Origin: Halomonas sp. A11-A
GTDB taxonomy: Bacteria; Pseudomonadota; Gammaproteobacteria; Pseudomonadales; Halomonadaceae
Direction: 5' to 3'
NCBI RefSeq assembly: GCF_003182195.1
Contig: NZ_QGTM01000019.1
Location: forward strand, 1 to 63,110
Length of the DNA: 63,110 nt
The notes beneath the pieces were generated by a model that worked only from the letters and a program-made list of their open reading frames with translations, was not told the DNA's origin and ran no database searches. The stretch's first letter is position 1; each line of letters begins with the position of its first letter. The translations under genes were made by a program, and so were the position numbers. Positions 15,550-24,820 of this stretch are shown one piece after another.

Positions 15550-17061
15550 ATGGAATTTCCTGTCAAGACGGGTAACCCCGCCAAGGTCGAGACCGCCTGC
15601 CTCGTGATCCCGGTGTACCAGGGGGGCGAGCTCTTGCCCGCCGCCGCCCGCCTGGACGACGCCAGCGAGAAGCTGATCGGCCAGCTCATCGAGCGCGGCG
15701 ACTTCGACGCCAAGCTGGGCCGTGTGCAGCTGATTCCCTTCGCCCCGGGCCTCTCCGCCGAGCGCCTGCTGCTCGTGGGCCTGGGCAAGCGCGAAAAGTG
15801 CCAGGAGGCCGCCTTCCAGAAGGCCCTGGAGGCCGCCTTCACGGCGCTGGCCGAGCTGCCGGTGGACGACTGTGCGGTGGCCTTCACCGACGTGCCCCTG
15901 GCGGAGCGCGGCACCGACTGGAAGGCGCGCATGGTGGCCGAGGCGACCCATCGCGCCCTCTATCGCTTCGACGAGTTCAAGTCGGAGAAGGCGCCCGCCT
16001 CGCGCCTCGCCCAGGTGACCCTGCTGGTCAGCGAGGATGGCGAGGCCGGCGCCGCCCGCGAGGGCGCGCGCATCGGCGATGCCGTGGGCCAGGGCATGAG
16101 CTTCACCCGCACCCTGGGCAACCTGCCGGGCAACATCTGCACCCCGAGCTACCTGGCCGAGCAGGCCGAGGCGCTGGGCAAGGCCTCCGGCGGTGCGCTA
16201 GCCGTGGAGATCCTCGACGAGGAGGCCCTGGAGGCGCTGGGCGCCCACAGCCTGCTCTCGGTGGGCCGCGGCAGCGAGCAGCCCTCGCGGCTGATCGTGA
16301 TGACGTACCAGGGCGCCGAGAATCCCGAGGAGGCCCCCCACGTGCTGGTGGGCAAGGGAATCACCTTCGACACCGGCGGCATCTCGCTCAAGCCCGGCGA
16401 GGCCATGGACGAGATGAAGTTCGACATGTGCGGCGCGGCCAGCGTGTTCGGCACCGTCAAGGCCGTGCTCAGCATTCGCCCGAAGGTCAACCTGGTGGCC
16501 ATCGTCGCCGCCGCCGAGAACATGCCCGACGGCCGCGCCACCAAGCCCGGCGACATCATCAAAACGCTGAAGGGCCTCTCCGTGGAGGTGCTCAACACCG
16601 ACGCCGAAGGCCGCCTGGTGCTGTGCGACGCCCTCACCTACGCCGAGCGCTTCGAACCGGCCAGCGTGGTGGATATCGCCACCCTCACCGGCGCCTGCAT
16701 CATCGCCCTCGGCCACCACGCCACCGGGCTGCTGTCCAACGACGACGACCTGGCCCTCGACCTGCTCGACGCCGGCGAGGCGGCCTGGGACCGCGCCTGG
16801 CACCTGCCGCTGTGGGACGAGTACCAGGAGCAGCTCGACTCCAACTTCGCCGACCTGGCTAATATCGGCGGCCGCCCGGCGGGCACCATCACCGCCGCCT
16901 GCTTCCTCTCGCGCTTCGCCGACAAGTTCCCCTGGGCGCACCTGGACATCGCCGGCACCGCCTGGACCTCGGGCAAGCAGAAGGGGGCCAGCGGCCGTCC
17001 GGTAGGCCTGCTGACCCAGTACCTGCTGGATCGCGAGAGCGACGCCATCGTGGAAACCTGA
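15550..17061 (+). CDS. pepA: Leucyl aminopeptidase (cytosol aminopeptidase A)
   Basis: The 503-residue product is an M17 family hexameric aminopeptidase that uses two metal ions to remove N-terminal residues; PepA also binds DNA in some bacteria. The metal-binding and catalytic segments are intact: VGKGITFDTGGISLKP and NTDAEGRLVLCDAL. The start at 15550 gives the family's normal length; 39 codons of upstream open frame belong to the lptF/pepA intergenic region. It is followed by a 165-bp gap before ilvE. Confidence 0.97.
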   Translation: MEFPVKTGNPAKVETACLVIPVYQGGELLPAAARLDDASEKLIGQLIERGDFDAKLGRVQLIPFAPGLSAERLLLVGLGKREKCQEAAFQKALEAAFTALAELPVDDCAVAFTDVPLAERGTDWKARMVAEATHRALYRFDEFKSEKAPASRLAQVTLLVSEDGEAGAAREGARIGDAVGQGMSFTRTLGNLPGNICTPSYLAEQAEALGKASGGALAVEILDEEALEALGAHSLLSVGRGSEQPSRLIVMTYQGAENPEEAPHVLVGKGITFDTGGISLKPGEAMDEMKFDMCGAASVFGTVKAVLSIRPKVNLVAIVAAAENMPDGRATKPGDIIKTLKGLSVEVLNTDAEGRLVLCDALTYAERFEPASVVDIATLTGACIIALGHHATGLLSNDDDLALDLLDAGEAAWDRAWHLPLWDEYQEQLDSNFADLANIGGRPAGTITAACFLSRFADKFPWAHLDIAGTAWTSGKQKGASGRPVGLLTQYLLDRESDAIVET

Positions 17062-17147
17062 GTGGAAACCGAGGCGGAATAGCGGCGCGGGCTTGCGTTT
17101 TTTCCGCGTCGCCTTTCTCATGTGGGACTGACGATAAATCCACGACC

Positions 17148-17206
17148 CGGGCCGGCCCTTGCCGGCCCGAGCTTCCAGTATCACCCCGGGGCTGGCACGC
17201 CCCGGG
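17148..17206 (+). promoter_or_regulatory. Two GC-rich hairpins in the ilvE leader
   Basis: An exact 9-bp stem (17148-17156 with 17161-17169, 4-base loop) is followed by an exact 8-bp stem (17185-17192 with 17199-17206, 6-base loop), which ends 20 bases before the ilvE GTG. Neither is followed by a T run. The first may end pepA transcription or protect its mRNA; the pair could also control ilvE. A branched-chain-rich leader peptide was not found. Confidence 0.5.
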
Positions 17207-17226
17207 CGTAGCGGAGACCCCTTGCC

Positions 17227-18327
17227 GTGTCGACTGCCAGCTTCGAACTGCTTCCCAACGCCACCCCCACCGCCGACACCATCCGGGCAGGGATCCTCGA
17301 GAACCCCGGCTTCGGTGGCTACTTCACCGACCACATGGCCCACATCCGCTGGACCCTGGATGCCGGCTGGCACGGCCGCGAGGTGCGTCCCTACGGCCCC
17401 CTGACCCTGGATCCCGCCGCCGCCGTGCTGCACTACGGTCAGGAGATCTTCGAGGGCATCAAGGCCTACCGCCACGCCGACGGCTCGGTATGGACCTTCC
17501 GCCCGGAGAAGAACGCCGAGCGCTTCCGCCGCAGCGCCCGCCGCCTGGCCCTGCCGGAGCTCTCCGACGAGGACTTCATCGGCTCGCTCAAGGCGCTGCT
17601 GGCCCAGGACCACGGCTGGGTGCCGACGCCGAACAGCGAGGCCGACGAGTGCAGCCTCTACCTGCGCCCCTTCATGATCGCCAGCGAAAGCTTCCTCGGC
17701 GTGCGCCCGGCCCATGAGGTGGACTACTACGTGATCGCCTCGCCGGCCGCCGCCTACTTCAAGGGCGGCGTCGAGCCGGTCTCCATCTGGCTCTCCAGCC
17801 ACTACAAGCGCGCCGCCCCCGGCGGCACCGGCTTCGCCAAGTGCGGCGGCAACTACGCCGCCTCCCTGGCTGCCCAGAAGGAGGCCAGCGCCCACGGCTG
17901 CAGCCAGGTGGCCTTCCTGGATGCCGTCGAGAACAAGTGGATCGAGGAGCTGGGCGGCATGAACCTGTTCTTCGTCTTCAAGGACGGCCGCATCGCCACC
18001 CCGCGCCTGACCGACACCATCCTCGAGGGCGTGACCCGCGACTCGGTGCTGACCCTGGCCCGCGACGAGGGCCTCACCCCCGAGGAGCGCCCGATCAGCA
18101 TCGACGAGTGGCGCGAGGCCGCCGCCTCCGGCGAGCTGACCGAGGTGTTCGCCTGCGGCACCGCGGCGGTCATCACCCCGGTGGGCGAGCTGGTCACCGA
18201 GGAGGGCGCCATCTGCCTGAAGGAGGAGAGCGGCAACCCCATCGCCAAGCGCCTGCGCAGCAAGCTGCTCGACCTGCAGTATGGCCGCGCCGAGGATACC
18301 CACGGCTGGCTGACGCGGCTGGTGTAA
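17227..18327 (+). CDS. ilvE: Branched-chain amino acid aminotransferase (class IV)
   Basis: The 366-residue product is a PLP fold-type IV aminotransferase of the longer BCAT II type (similar in length to eukaryotic BCATs), which interconverts valine, leucine and isoleucine with their keto acids. The PLP lysine lies in FAKCGGNYAASL, and EIFEGIKAYRH and the late GTAAVITPVG are typical. The start is a GTG at 17227 with a GCGGAG ribosome site; no ATG is suitably placed. It lies between pepA and holC, and is followed by a REP-like repeat cluster. Confidence 0.93.
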   Translation: MSTASFELLPNATPTADTIRAGILENPGFGGYFTDHMAHIRWTLDAGWHGREVRPYGPLTLDPAAAVLHYGQEIFEGIKAYRHADGSVWTFRPEKNAERFRRSARRLALPELSDEDFIGSLKALLAQDHGWVPTPNSEADECSLYLRPFMIASESFLGVRPAHEVDYYVIASPAAAYFKGGVEPVSIWLSSHYKRAAPGGTGFAKCGGNYAASLAAQKEASAHGCSQVAFLDAVENKWIEELGGMNLFFVFKDGRIATPRLTDTILEGVTRDSVLTLARDEGLTPEERPISIDEWREAAASGELTEVFACGTAAVITPVGELVTEEGAICLKEESGNPIAKRLRSKLLDLQYGRAEDTHGWLTRLV

Positions 18328-18332
18328 TCGCT

Positions 18333-18506
18333 TCGCCGGCAAACCGGGCTCCCACAAAGGCCGATGAGTGGCGCCATTGGCAACTGTGGGAGCCCAGCTC
18401 TGCTGGGCGAAGGTGCCGCAGGCACCCCGGCGGCGCTGCTGGAGTCGGCTCTTGCTACCCGGGAGCCCTGCGGTCTCCATTCGCCGGGCGTAGCCCAGCT
18501 CCCACA
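18333..18506. repeat. REP-like triplet between ilvE and holC
   Basis: Three related units of about 25 bp share the core TGTGGGAGC-CC followed by a GGCGA tail. The middle unit (18385-18410) is on the plus strand; the outer two (18333-18356 and 18481-18506) are reverse complements. Each can form a small imperfect stem-loop, and the alternating orientation resembles REP/BIME clusters that are spread by RAYT transposases. No RAYT gene is in the window. A degraded partial unit (TTGTGGGAG) is seen near 58930. Confidence 0.75.
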
Positions 18507-18562
18507 GAGCCCCAGGCGACATGCCCTCCCGCAGGAGCGCAGTCCAGTTTGGACAGAGTCTC

Positions 18563-19021
18563 ATGACCCAGATCGATTTCTACGTCCTCCCCGATACCAC
18601 CCTGGAGGCGCGTCTCGACTTCGCCTGCCGGCTGGCCGAGACCATCCAGCGCAAGGGCTATCGGCTGCACCTGCACGCCGAGGACGAGGCCATGGCCCGG
18701 GCGCTCGACGACCGGCTCTGGACCTTCCGCCCCGACGCCTACGTGCCCCACGCCCTGCTGGACACGCAGGCGGCGGCCGAGCTGGATGAACGGGTGCCGG
18801 TGACCATCGGCTGGGCCACCCCGCCCTCCCCCGACCTGGCCGTCCAGGCGCTGCTCAACCTCGCCCCGGACATTCCGGAGTGGTTCTCCCGCTTCGAACG
18901 GGTCGCCGAGATCATCAACCAGCACCAGGAGGTGCTCACCGCCAAGCGCGAGTGCTGGCAGACCTACAAGAAGCGCGGCTACCCCGTGAAGGCCCACCAG
19001 CTGCGCGGCCAGTCCGGCTGA
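18563..19021 (+). CDS. holC: DNA polymerase III chi subunit
   Basis: The 152-residue product is HolC, the chi subunit of the clamp loader complex, which links psi and single-strand-binding protein. It opens with the family start TQIDFYVLPDTTLEARLDFACRL in shortened form and has the conserved LWTFRPDAYVPH segment. Its position directly before valS is the standard gammaproteobacterial order (pepA-holC-valS), here interrupted by ilvE. The start at 18563 is taken for its match to the family N-terminus; the ribosome site is weak. The frame back to 18521 is repeat-derived. Confidence 0.93.
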   Translation: MTQIDFYVLPDTTLEARLDFACRLAETIQRKGYRLHLHAEDEAMARALDDRLWTFRPDAYVPHALLDTQAAAELDERVPVTIGWATPPSPDLAVQALLNLAPDIPEWFSRFERVAEIINQHQEVLTAKRECWQTYKKRGYPVKAHQLRGQSG

Positions 19022-19123
19022 CGCCGCGTGCCTCCCCGGGCTATAATCAGCCCCATTTTCATCGCCCTCTCCTGCCGTCCGACCCCCGGGTCGGCGGTGC
19101 TCATTTCTGGACCCGGAACGCCC

Positions 19124-22096
19124 ATGGACAAGACCTACCAACCCGAGCAGATCGAATCCCGCTGGTACGAGCGCTGGGAGGCCGATGGCCGCTTCGCCCC
19201 CTCCGGTGAGGGCGAGCCCTACTCCATCATGATCCCGCCGCCCAACGTCACCGGCAGCCTGCACATGGGCCACGCCTTCCAGGACACCATCATGGACACC
19301 CTGATCCGCTGGCGGCGGATGCAGGGCCGCAACACCCTGTGGCAGGTGGGCACCGACCATGCCGGCATCGCCACCCAGATGCTGGTGGAGCGCAAGATCG
19401 CCGCCGAGGAGGGCAAGAGCCGCCACGATCTCGGCCGCGACGCCTTCATCGACAAGGTGTGGGAGTGGAAGCACGAGTCCGGCGGCCATATCACCCGCCA
19501 GCTGCGCCGCATGGGGGCCAGCGTCGACTGGTCCCGCGAGCGCTTCACCATGGACGACGGCTTCTACAAGGCGGTCCAGGAGGTCTTCGTGCGCCTCCAT
19601 AAGGAGGGGCTGATCTACCGCGGCAAGCGTCTGGTCAACTGGGACCCCACCCTGCACACCGCCATCTCGGATCTCGAGGTGGAGAACCGCGACCAGCAGG
19701 GCCAGTTCTGGCACTTCCGCTATCCGCTCGCCGACGGCGTTACCACCGACGCGGGCCTCGACCACCTGGTGGTCGCCACCACCCGTCCGGAGACCCTGCT
19801 GGGCGATACCGGCGTGGCGGTGAACCCCGAGGATCCTCGCTACGCCTCCCTGGTGGGCAAGTTCGTTACGCTTCCGCTGGTCGGCCGTCGCATCCCCATC
19901 GTTGCCGACGAGCACGCCGACATGGAGAAGGGCTCCGGCTGCGTGAAGATCACCCCGGCCCACGACTTCAACGACTACGAGGTGGGCAAGCGCCAGGGGC
20001 TGCCGCTGATCAATGTCTTTACCCAGGACGCCGCCATCCTGTCCGAGGCCGAGGCCTTCGACATTCAGGGCCGGCCGCTGCCCGATATCGACACGAGCCT
20101 GCCCGAAACCTACGCCGGGCTGGACCGTTTCGAGGCGCGCAAGCGGATCGTCGCCGACATGGAGGCCGCGGGGCTCCTCGAGCAGATCGAGACCGTCAGC
20201 AACACCCTCCCCTACGGCGACCGCTCCGGTGACGTCATCGAGCCGCTGCTCACGGACCAGTGGTTCGTCGCCGTGGAGAGCCTCGCCAAGCCCGCCATCG
20301 AGGCCGTCGAGAAGGGCGATATCCAGTTCGTGCCGAAGAACTACGAGAACATGTACTTCGCCTGGATGCGCGACCTGCAGGACTGGTGCATCTCCCGCCA
20401 GCTGTGGTGGGGCCACCGCATTCCTGCCTGGTACGACGCGGACGGCAACGTCTTCGTGGCTCGCAACGAGGTGGAGGCCACCCGCGACTACCTGGTCGAG
20501 CTGGCAGGCTTCATCGAGCACGAGCAGGGCGACTTCGACACCGCCATGCGCCTGCGCGGCTTCAACCAGCTGCTGGGTGGCACCACCGAACTGACCCCCG
20601 ACGCCCTCAAGACCATGGAGAAGCTGGGCGTGCCGCGCCTGACCCAGGACGAGGACGTGCTCGACACCTGGTTCAGCTCGGGCCTCTGGACCTTCGGCAC
20701 CCTGGGCTGGCCGGAGCGCACCCCGGAGCTCAAGACTTTCCATCCCTCGAGCGTGCTGGTCACCGGCTTCGACATCATCTTCTTCTGGGTCGCCCGGATG
20801 ATCATGCTGACCCTGAAGTTCACCGGCGAGGTGCCCTTCAAGCAGGTCTACGTCCACGGCCTGGTGCGCGACGGCCAGGGCCAGAAGATGTCCAAGTCCA
20901 AGGGCAACGTGCTCGACCCCATCGACCTGATCGACGGCATCGCGCTGGATACGCTGGTGGAGAAGCGTACCGGCAACATGATGCAGCCCCAGAAGGCCAG
21001 GGCGATCGAGAAGGCCACCCGCGGCGAGTTCCCCGAGGGGATCGAGCCCCACGGCACCGATGCGCTGCGTTTCACCTTCCTCTCCCAGGCCACCACCGGG
21101 CGCGACATCAAGTTCGACATGGGGCGCCTGGACGGCTACCGCAACTTCTGCAACAAGCTGTGGAACGCCTCGCGCTACGTGCTGATGAACGCCGAGGGTG
21201 AGGATTGCGGGGCGGCCGGTGGCGACGTCGAGCTGTCGCTGGCCGACCGCTGGATCCTTTCGCGGCTGCAGCAGACCGCGGCCCAGGTGACGAAGGCGAT
21301 GGAGGAGTTCCGCTTCGACCACGCGTCGCAGGCGCTCTACGAGTTCGTCTGGAACGAGTACTGCGACTGGTATCTGGAGCTCTCCAAGCCGGTGCTGTGG
21401 GACGAGGACGCAAGCCGGGAAGCCAAGCGCGGCACCCGCCGCACCCTGGTGCGGGTGCTGGAGGCGATCCTGCGCCTGGCCCACCCGATGATGCCCTACA
21501 TCTCCGAGGAGATCTGGCAGCGCGTGGCGCCGCTGGCCGGCACCCGCCAGGGCGAGGGCGACTCCATCATGGCCCAGCCCTGGCCCACCGCCGATGACGC
21601 GCTGCTCGACGACCAGGCGACCCGCGACATCGAGTGGCTGAAGGGCGTGATCGTGGCGGTGCGCAACATCCGCGCCGAGATGAACATCGCCCCGGGCAAG
21701 CCGCTGGAGGTGCTGCTCACCAAGGGCGGCGCCGCCGACCGCGAGCGCCTCGAGGCCAACCGCCGCTTCCTGGCCAAGCTGGCCAAGCTCGAGAGCGTCA
21801 CCTGGCTCGACGACCCGGCCGCGGCACCGCTCTCGGCCACCCAGCTGGTGGGCGAGATGGAGGTGCTGGTGCCCATGGCCGACCTGATCGACAAGGACGC
21901 GGAGCTCGCGCGCCTGGCCCGCGAGATCGAGAAGCAGGAGAAGCTGATCGGCGGCATCGAGAAGAAACTCTCCAACGAGGGCTTCGTGGCCAAGGCCCCG
22001 GAAGCGGTGGTGGAGAAGGAGCGCGCCAAGCTAGCCGAGTTCCAGTCCGCTCACCGCCTGCTGGTGGAGCAACGCGACAAGATCGCCGCGCTCTGA
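19124..22096 (+). CDS. valS: Valyl-tRNA synthetase
   Basis: The 990-residue product is a class I aminoacyl-tRNA synthetase that charges tRNA-Val and edits threonine. The ATP-binding HIGH-type motif is HMGH at residues 47-50 and the KMSKS loop is at residues 588-592. The editing domain lies between them, the tRNA anticodon-binding domain follows, and a charged coiled-coil tail closes the protein, all as in E. coli ValS (951 residues). Start at the ATG at 19124; upstream frame is leader. It is followed by a perfect 16-bp stem. Confidence 0.98.
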   Translation: MDKTYQPEQIESRWYERWEADGRFAPSGEGEPYSIMIPPPNVTGSLHMGHAFQDTIMDTLIRWRRMQGRNTLWQVGTDHAGIATQMLVERKIAAEEGKSRHDLGRDAFIDKVWEWKHESGGHITRQLRRMGASVDWSRERFTMDDGFYKAVQEVFVRLHKEGLIYRGKRLVNWDPTLHTAISDLEVENRDQQGQFWHFRYPLADGVTTDAGLDHLVVATTRPETLLGDTGVAVNPEDPRYASLVGKFVTLPLVGRRIPIVADEHADMEKGSGCVKITPAHDFNDYEVGKRQGLPLINVFTQDAAILSEAEAFDIQGRPLPDIDTSLPETYAGLDRFEARKRIVADMEAAGLLEQIETVSNTLPYGDRSGDVIEPLLTDQWFVAVESLAKPAIEAVEKGDIQFVPKNYENMYFAWMRDLQDWCISRQLWWGHRIPAWYDADGNVFVARNEVEATRDYLVELAGFIEHEQGDFDTAMRLRGFNQLLGGTTELTPDALKTMEKLGVPRLTQDEDVLDTWFSSGLWTFGTLGWPERTPELKTFHPSSVLVTGFDIIFFWVARMIMLTLKFTGEVPFKQVYVHGLVRDGQGQKMSKSKGNVLDPIDLIDGIALDTLVEKRTGNMMQPQKARAIEKATRGEFPEGIEPHGTDALRFTFLSQATTGRDIKFDMGRLDGYRNFCNKLWNASRYVLMNAEGEDCGAAGGDVELSLADRWILSRLQQTAAQVTKAMEEFRFDHASQALYEFVWNEYCDWYLELSKPVLWDEDASREAKRGTRRTLVRVLEAILRLAHPMMPYISEEIWQRVAPLAGTRQGEGDSIMAQPWPTADDALLDDQATRDIEWLKGVIVAVRNIRAEMNIAPGKPLEVLLTKGGAADRERLEANRRFLAKLAKLESVTWLDDPAAAPLSATQLVGEMEVLVPMADLIDKDAELARLAREIEKQEKLIGGIEKKLSNEGFVAKAPEAVVEKERAKLAEFQSAHRLLVEQRDKIAAL

Positions 22097-22113
22097 ATCG
22101 GCTGCGTCACCTC

Positions 22114-22148
22114 ACGCAAGCGGCCCGCCATCGGCGGGCCGCTTGCGT
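22114..22148 (+). terminator. Long perfect hairpin after valS
   Basis: Exact 16-bp arms (22114-22129 and 22133-22148) with a 3-base loop begin 17 bases after the valS stop codon. No T run follows, so it may act with Rho or as an mRNA-protecting stem. Confidence 0.7.
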
Positions 22149-22275
22149 AGGGTCAGCGGCGGCACCTAGGGCCACCCCTGACCCATCGGTGTGACGCCCC
22201 TGTTAAGGAACACTGTTCTACCAAAACCTCATCGCCTAGAATGGGCCGGGACACTTACCGACTCGCGACGCTGCC

Positions 22276-23010
22276 ATGCCTCAGACCCACCCCTCCCTCG
22301 CCATCGGGCGCCTGCTGCTGTTCAACCTGCTGGGTGCGCTGCTGATCTTCTCCTGGCTCTCGCCGGACCTGCTGTTCTGGACGGAGATCGACGACGCCGT
22401 CTTCTTTACCACCAACGGCTGGCTTACCGAGGAGAACGACGCCTGGGTGTGGCTGGTAGCGGCCACCAACGCGCGACTCTTCGACGTGGTAAGCCTGCTG
22501 ATCCTGCTGGTGATCTACCTGTGGGCCATCTCCCGGGATCCGCTGCGCGAGCAGCGCATGCTGCGCTGGGGCGGTATCGGCGTCACCATGCTGCTGGTGG
22601 CGGTGTTCATGGCCCAGGGCGTACGCATGGTGATCGACTACTCTCACCCCAGCCCCACCCTGGTCTACCAGGAGGTCAACCTGATCACCGAGATGGTCGA
22701 CTTCTCCACCAAGGACAGCTCGGGCTCGAGCTTTCCCGGCGACCACGGGGTCAACCTCTTCCTCTTCGCCGCCTTCATGTGGCGCTTCGCCGGGCTGAAG
22801 GTGATGCTGGTGAGCCTGGTGGCCGCGGTTATTCTCAGCGCACCCCGCATCCTGAGCGGAGCCCACTGGTTCAGCGACGTCTACTTTGGCGCCATCGCCA
22901 TCAACCTGATCATTGCCCCCTGGTTCCTGCTCACCCCGGTGGGGCCGGCCATGGCCCGCGGCATCACCGCGGGCATGGCCAGGATTCAGGCGCTGCTGCC
23001 GGTGAGATAA
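22276..23010 (+). CDS. PAP2-family membrane phosphatase
   Basis: The 244-residue product is an integral-membrane lipid phosphatase or phosphotransferase of the PAP2 superfamily. About six membrane helices are predicted. The active-site parts are a K-D-S-S-G-S-S-F-P-G-D-H-G segment (SGH motif variant with FPGDHG) and RILSGAHWFSDV (the SRxxxxxHxxxD-type motif). Members dephosphorylate undecaprenyl pyrophosphate or phosphatidic acid, or act on lipid A (LpxT type). The specific substrate is not readable. It stands alone after valS; structured repeat copy A begins 14 bases after its stop codon. Confidence 0.87.
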   Translation: MPQTHPSLAIGRLLLFNLLGALLIFSWLSPDLLFWTEIDDAVFFTTNGWLTEENDAWVWLVAATNARLFDVVSLLILLVIYLWAISRDPLREQRMLRWGGIGVTMLLVAVFMAQGVRMVIDYSHPSPTLVYQEVNLITEMVDFSTKDSSGSSFPGDHGVNLFLFAAFMWRFAGLKVMLVSLVAAVILSAPRILSGAHWFSDVYFGAIAINLIIAPWFLLTPVGPAMARGITAGMARIQALLPVR

Positions 23011-23024
23011 CAGCCTTCCGCGAA

Positions 23025-23165
23025 GAAAGCGCGTAGTCGCGTCACGAGCGAAGATAGGCTGGCCGCCGCCGGAACGGAGCAACCGGAGTTGACTAGCTGC
23101 TCAATGAGGATTGTGAGTACCGCCGGCGGCCAGGATATCGAGCGCAGTAGCGAATCCGCGCTTTC
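23025..23165. repeat. Palindromic interspersed element, copy A
   Basis: A 141-bp element between two convergent genes. Outer arms GAAAGCGCG (23025-23033) and CGCGCTTTC (23157-23165) are exact complements. Inner arms CTGGCCGCCG (23059-23068) and CGGCGGCCAG (23124-23133) are also exact. The core (23083-23120) starts CCGGAGTTGACT, with TTGA...TCAA as a small hairpin, then AATGAGGAT and GAGTACC. Shared landmarks with copies B and C are CGAGCGAA (23045-23052) and GAGCGCAGTAGC (23140-23151). Confidence 0.8.
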
Positions 23166-23166
23166 A

Positions 23167-23613
23167 TCAGTTGGCCTTGCGCCAGCCGCCCAACACTCGC
23201 TGATCGGGGCCGAAGAAGACCAGCCGGTCATGGTCGATCAGGTAGCGGTAGGCGGTCTCCAGCATCCCCTTCACCCGCGCCGCGTCCTCGCCCTGAGGGC
23301 AGGCGCGCCGGGTCGTGGCCAGCTGCGAGAACTCGATGCGCTGGTTCTCGCCGAGATTGGCGCGTCCCATCAGCTGGTTGCAGCCGTCGCTGCCGGTGAC
23401 ACTCCCGTCCGCCGCGATGCGAAACCAGGCGGGCTCGGGCAGGGAGAGCCGCTCGTCGGTGCCGACCAGCAGCAGGTTCCAGCGCTGTTCCACCACCGGC
23501 CCCGAGAGGCCCACCTCGCGCTCCGGCGGCGCATCGGGGCGGCTGCCACAGGCCGCCAGCAGGACAGCGGCGGCCATCACCAGGCCCAGGCGGGCCACAA
23601 CTGTCATCTTCAT
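23167..23613 (-). CDS. META/HslJ-like lipoprotein
   Basis: The 148-residue product is a probable outer-membrane or periplasmic lipoprotein with a META domain. A lipobox ends at C22 (LLAAC). The META signature, DGSVTGSDGCNQLMG, is present and is the same motif that defines HslJ, a heat-inducible protein linked to novobiocin resistance. The domain is complete. The role is not known. Its stop codon lies 1 base past the outer arm of repeat copy A, and its start is 35 bases from the glyoxalase stop codon, so it follows that gene on the minus strand. Confidence 0.85.
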   Translation of the reverse strand: MKMTVVARLGLVMAAAVLLAACGSRPDAPPEREVGLSGPVVEQRWNLLLVGTDERLSLPEPAWFRIAADGSVTGSDGCNQLMGRANLGENQRIEFSQLATTRRACPQGEDAARVKGMLETAYRYLIDHDRLVFFGPDQRVLGGWRKAN

Positions 23614-23648
23614 GGGTCGTCGTTCTTCCTTGTCGCGTGGCCGGCCGC

Positions 23649-24089
23649 CTACCAGCTGCCGGTGTTGTCCATGGAGGCCCAGGGCTCCCGGGCGGGGAGC
23701 GGGTCACCCTTCTGCAGCAGCTCCACCGAGATGCCGTCGGGGCTTCGCACGAAGGCCATGTGGCCGTCCCGGGGCGGGCGGTTGATGGTCACGCCATTCG
23801 CCTGGAGCTTCTCGCACAGGGCATAGATGTCGTCGACCCGATAGGCCAGGTGGCCGAAGTTGCGCTCGCCGGTGTACTCCTCGGGGTCCCAGTTGTAGGT
23901 AAGCTCGAGCTCCGGGGCCTTGAGCTCGGCGGAGCGCGCCTCGTCCTCGGGGGCGGCCAGGAAGACCAGGGTGAAGCGCCCCTTGTCGTTCTCCTTGCGG
24001 CGCACCTCCTTGAGGCCCAGCAGGTCGCAGTAGAAGCGCAGCGAGGCATCGAGGTCGCTGACGCGCACCATGGTGTGCAGGTACTGCAT
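23649..24089 (-). CDS. gloA: Lactoylglutathione lyase (glyoxalase I)
   Basis: The 146-residue product is a VOC-superfamily glyoxalase I, which isomerises the methylglyoxal-glutathione adduct to S-lactoylglutathione. The four metal ligands are at positions like those of the Ni-type E. coli enzyme: H5, E62 (in LELTYNW), H80 (GHLAYRVDD) and E123 (SVELLQKG). The start at 24089 has an AAGGAG ribosome site; the frame to 24131 is leader. Length is slightly above the E. coli enzyme (135) because of a C-terminal tail. The META lipoprotein follows. Confidence 0.93.
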   Translation of the reverse strand: MQYLHTMVRVSDLDASLRFYCDLLGLKEVRRKENDKGRFTLVFLAAPEDEARSAELKAPELELTYNWDPEEYTGERNFGHLAYRVDDIYALCEKLQANGVTINRPPRDGHMAFVRSPDGISVELLQKGDPLPAREPWASMDNTGSW

Positions 24090-24158
24090 AGCCAACTCCT
24101 TGTCATTGATAACGAAACCACCCAGCAACACGGGGCTTTACTGGCGACAAGCCTTTCC

Positions 24159-24217
24159 GGAGGCGCTGTGAATACGTCCCTATACGCTACCGACGCCATC
24201 CATGGCGTAGGACCTCC
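24159..24217. repeat. Nested palindromic repeat upstream of gloA
   Basis: An inner hairpin, ACGCCAT (24193-24199) and ATGGCGT (24202-24208) with a 2-base loop, lies near an outer pair GGAGG (24159-24163) and CCTCC (24213-24217). Between the left arms is CGCTGTGAATACGTCCCTA. I recall similar sequences as common intergenic repeats in Halomonas-type genomes, but could not search. There is one copy in this window. Confidence 0.5.
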
Positions 24218-24269
24218 TCCAAGACTTGCCCCCAGCGCCCCTGATTGGTGTCGCTGACGGTGTTCTGGC

Positions 24270-24719
24270 TCAGTGAGTGTACTCGTTGAAGATCTCCGGC
24301 GTACGGTCGTCACGGTGCCAGCCCAGCACCCGGTAGTCGTCATAGCGGCCGGTCTCCATGCCCGGCGAGCCGTGGGGCATCCCCGGCACCGCCAGGCCCG
24401 CCACGTCGGGGCGCTCCTCCAGCAGGCGGTGGATGTCCGCCGCCGGCACGTGGCCCTCGATCACGTAGCCATCGACCATGGCGGTATGGCAGGAGGCGAG
24501 CTCAGGCGTGAGGCCCTGTTCGATCTTGATGGCGCGCATCTCGCGGGTCTTGTGGCGCTCCACCGTGAAGCCCTCGGCCTCCAGATGGTCGGCCCAGGCG
24601 CCGCAGCAGCCACAGTTGGGGTCCTGGTACATCTCGACCACAGGGCGCTCGGCCCAGGCGGGGGCGGCCAGCAGTGCCAGCAGGGCACCGGCGGCCAGGG
24701 GGCGAAGGGTTCTCTTCAT
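24270..24719 (-). CDS. DUF411 periplasmic metal-binding protein
   Basis: The 149-residue product is a DUF411 protein, a family often found near copper-resistance genes. It has a Sec signal peptide ending around AWA, then the cysteine cluster PNCGCCGAW near residue 35, and later conserved segments SCHTAMVDGYVIEGHVPA and PGMPHGSPGME, which hold the cysteine, histidines and methionines presumed to bind metal. I start it at 24719; the open frame to 24794 is leader. No copper transporter is next to it in this window. Confidence 0.88.
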   Translation of the reverse strand: MKRTLRPLAAGALLALLAAPAWAERPVVEMYQDPNCGCCGAWADHLEAEGFTVERHKTREMRAIKIEQGLTPELASCHTAMVDGYVIEGHVPAADIHRLLEERPDVAGLAVPGMPHGSPGMETGRYDDYRVLGWHRDDRTPEIFNEYTH

Positions 24720-24820
24720 CGCAGGATCTCCGCGGTGTAGGGTGATGGGACGATTGTCGGCATCGACGAGGCCCTTGCCAAGGGCCTGGATCAAGTCAGC
24801 GCGCCACGGGGAGCCCCAGC

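Noticed and set aside
16198..18564. A 788-codon minus-strand frame opposite pepA and ilvE
   Set aside because: It crosses two real plus-strand genes and the hairpins between them. No domain is visible.
18455..21484. A 1009-codon minus-strand open frame opposite holC and valS
   Set aside because: It is the antisense of valS in high-GC DNA. Its translation is low-complexity (Gly, Ala, Val, His, Asp) and shows no family pattern, while the plus-strand frame is unmistakably valyl-tRNA synthetase.
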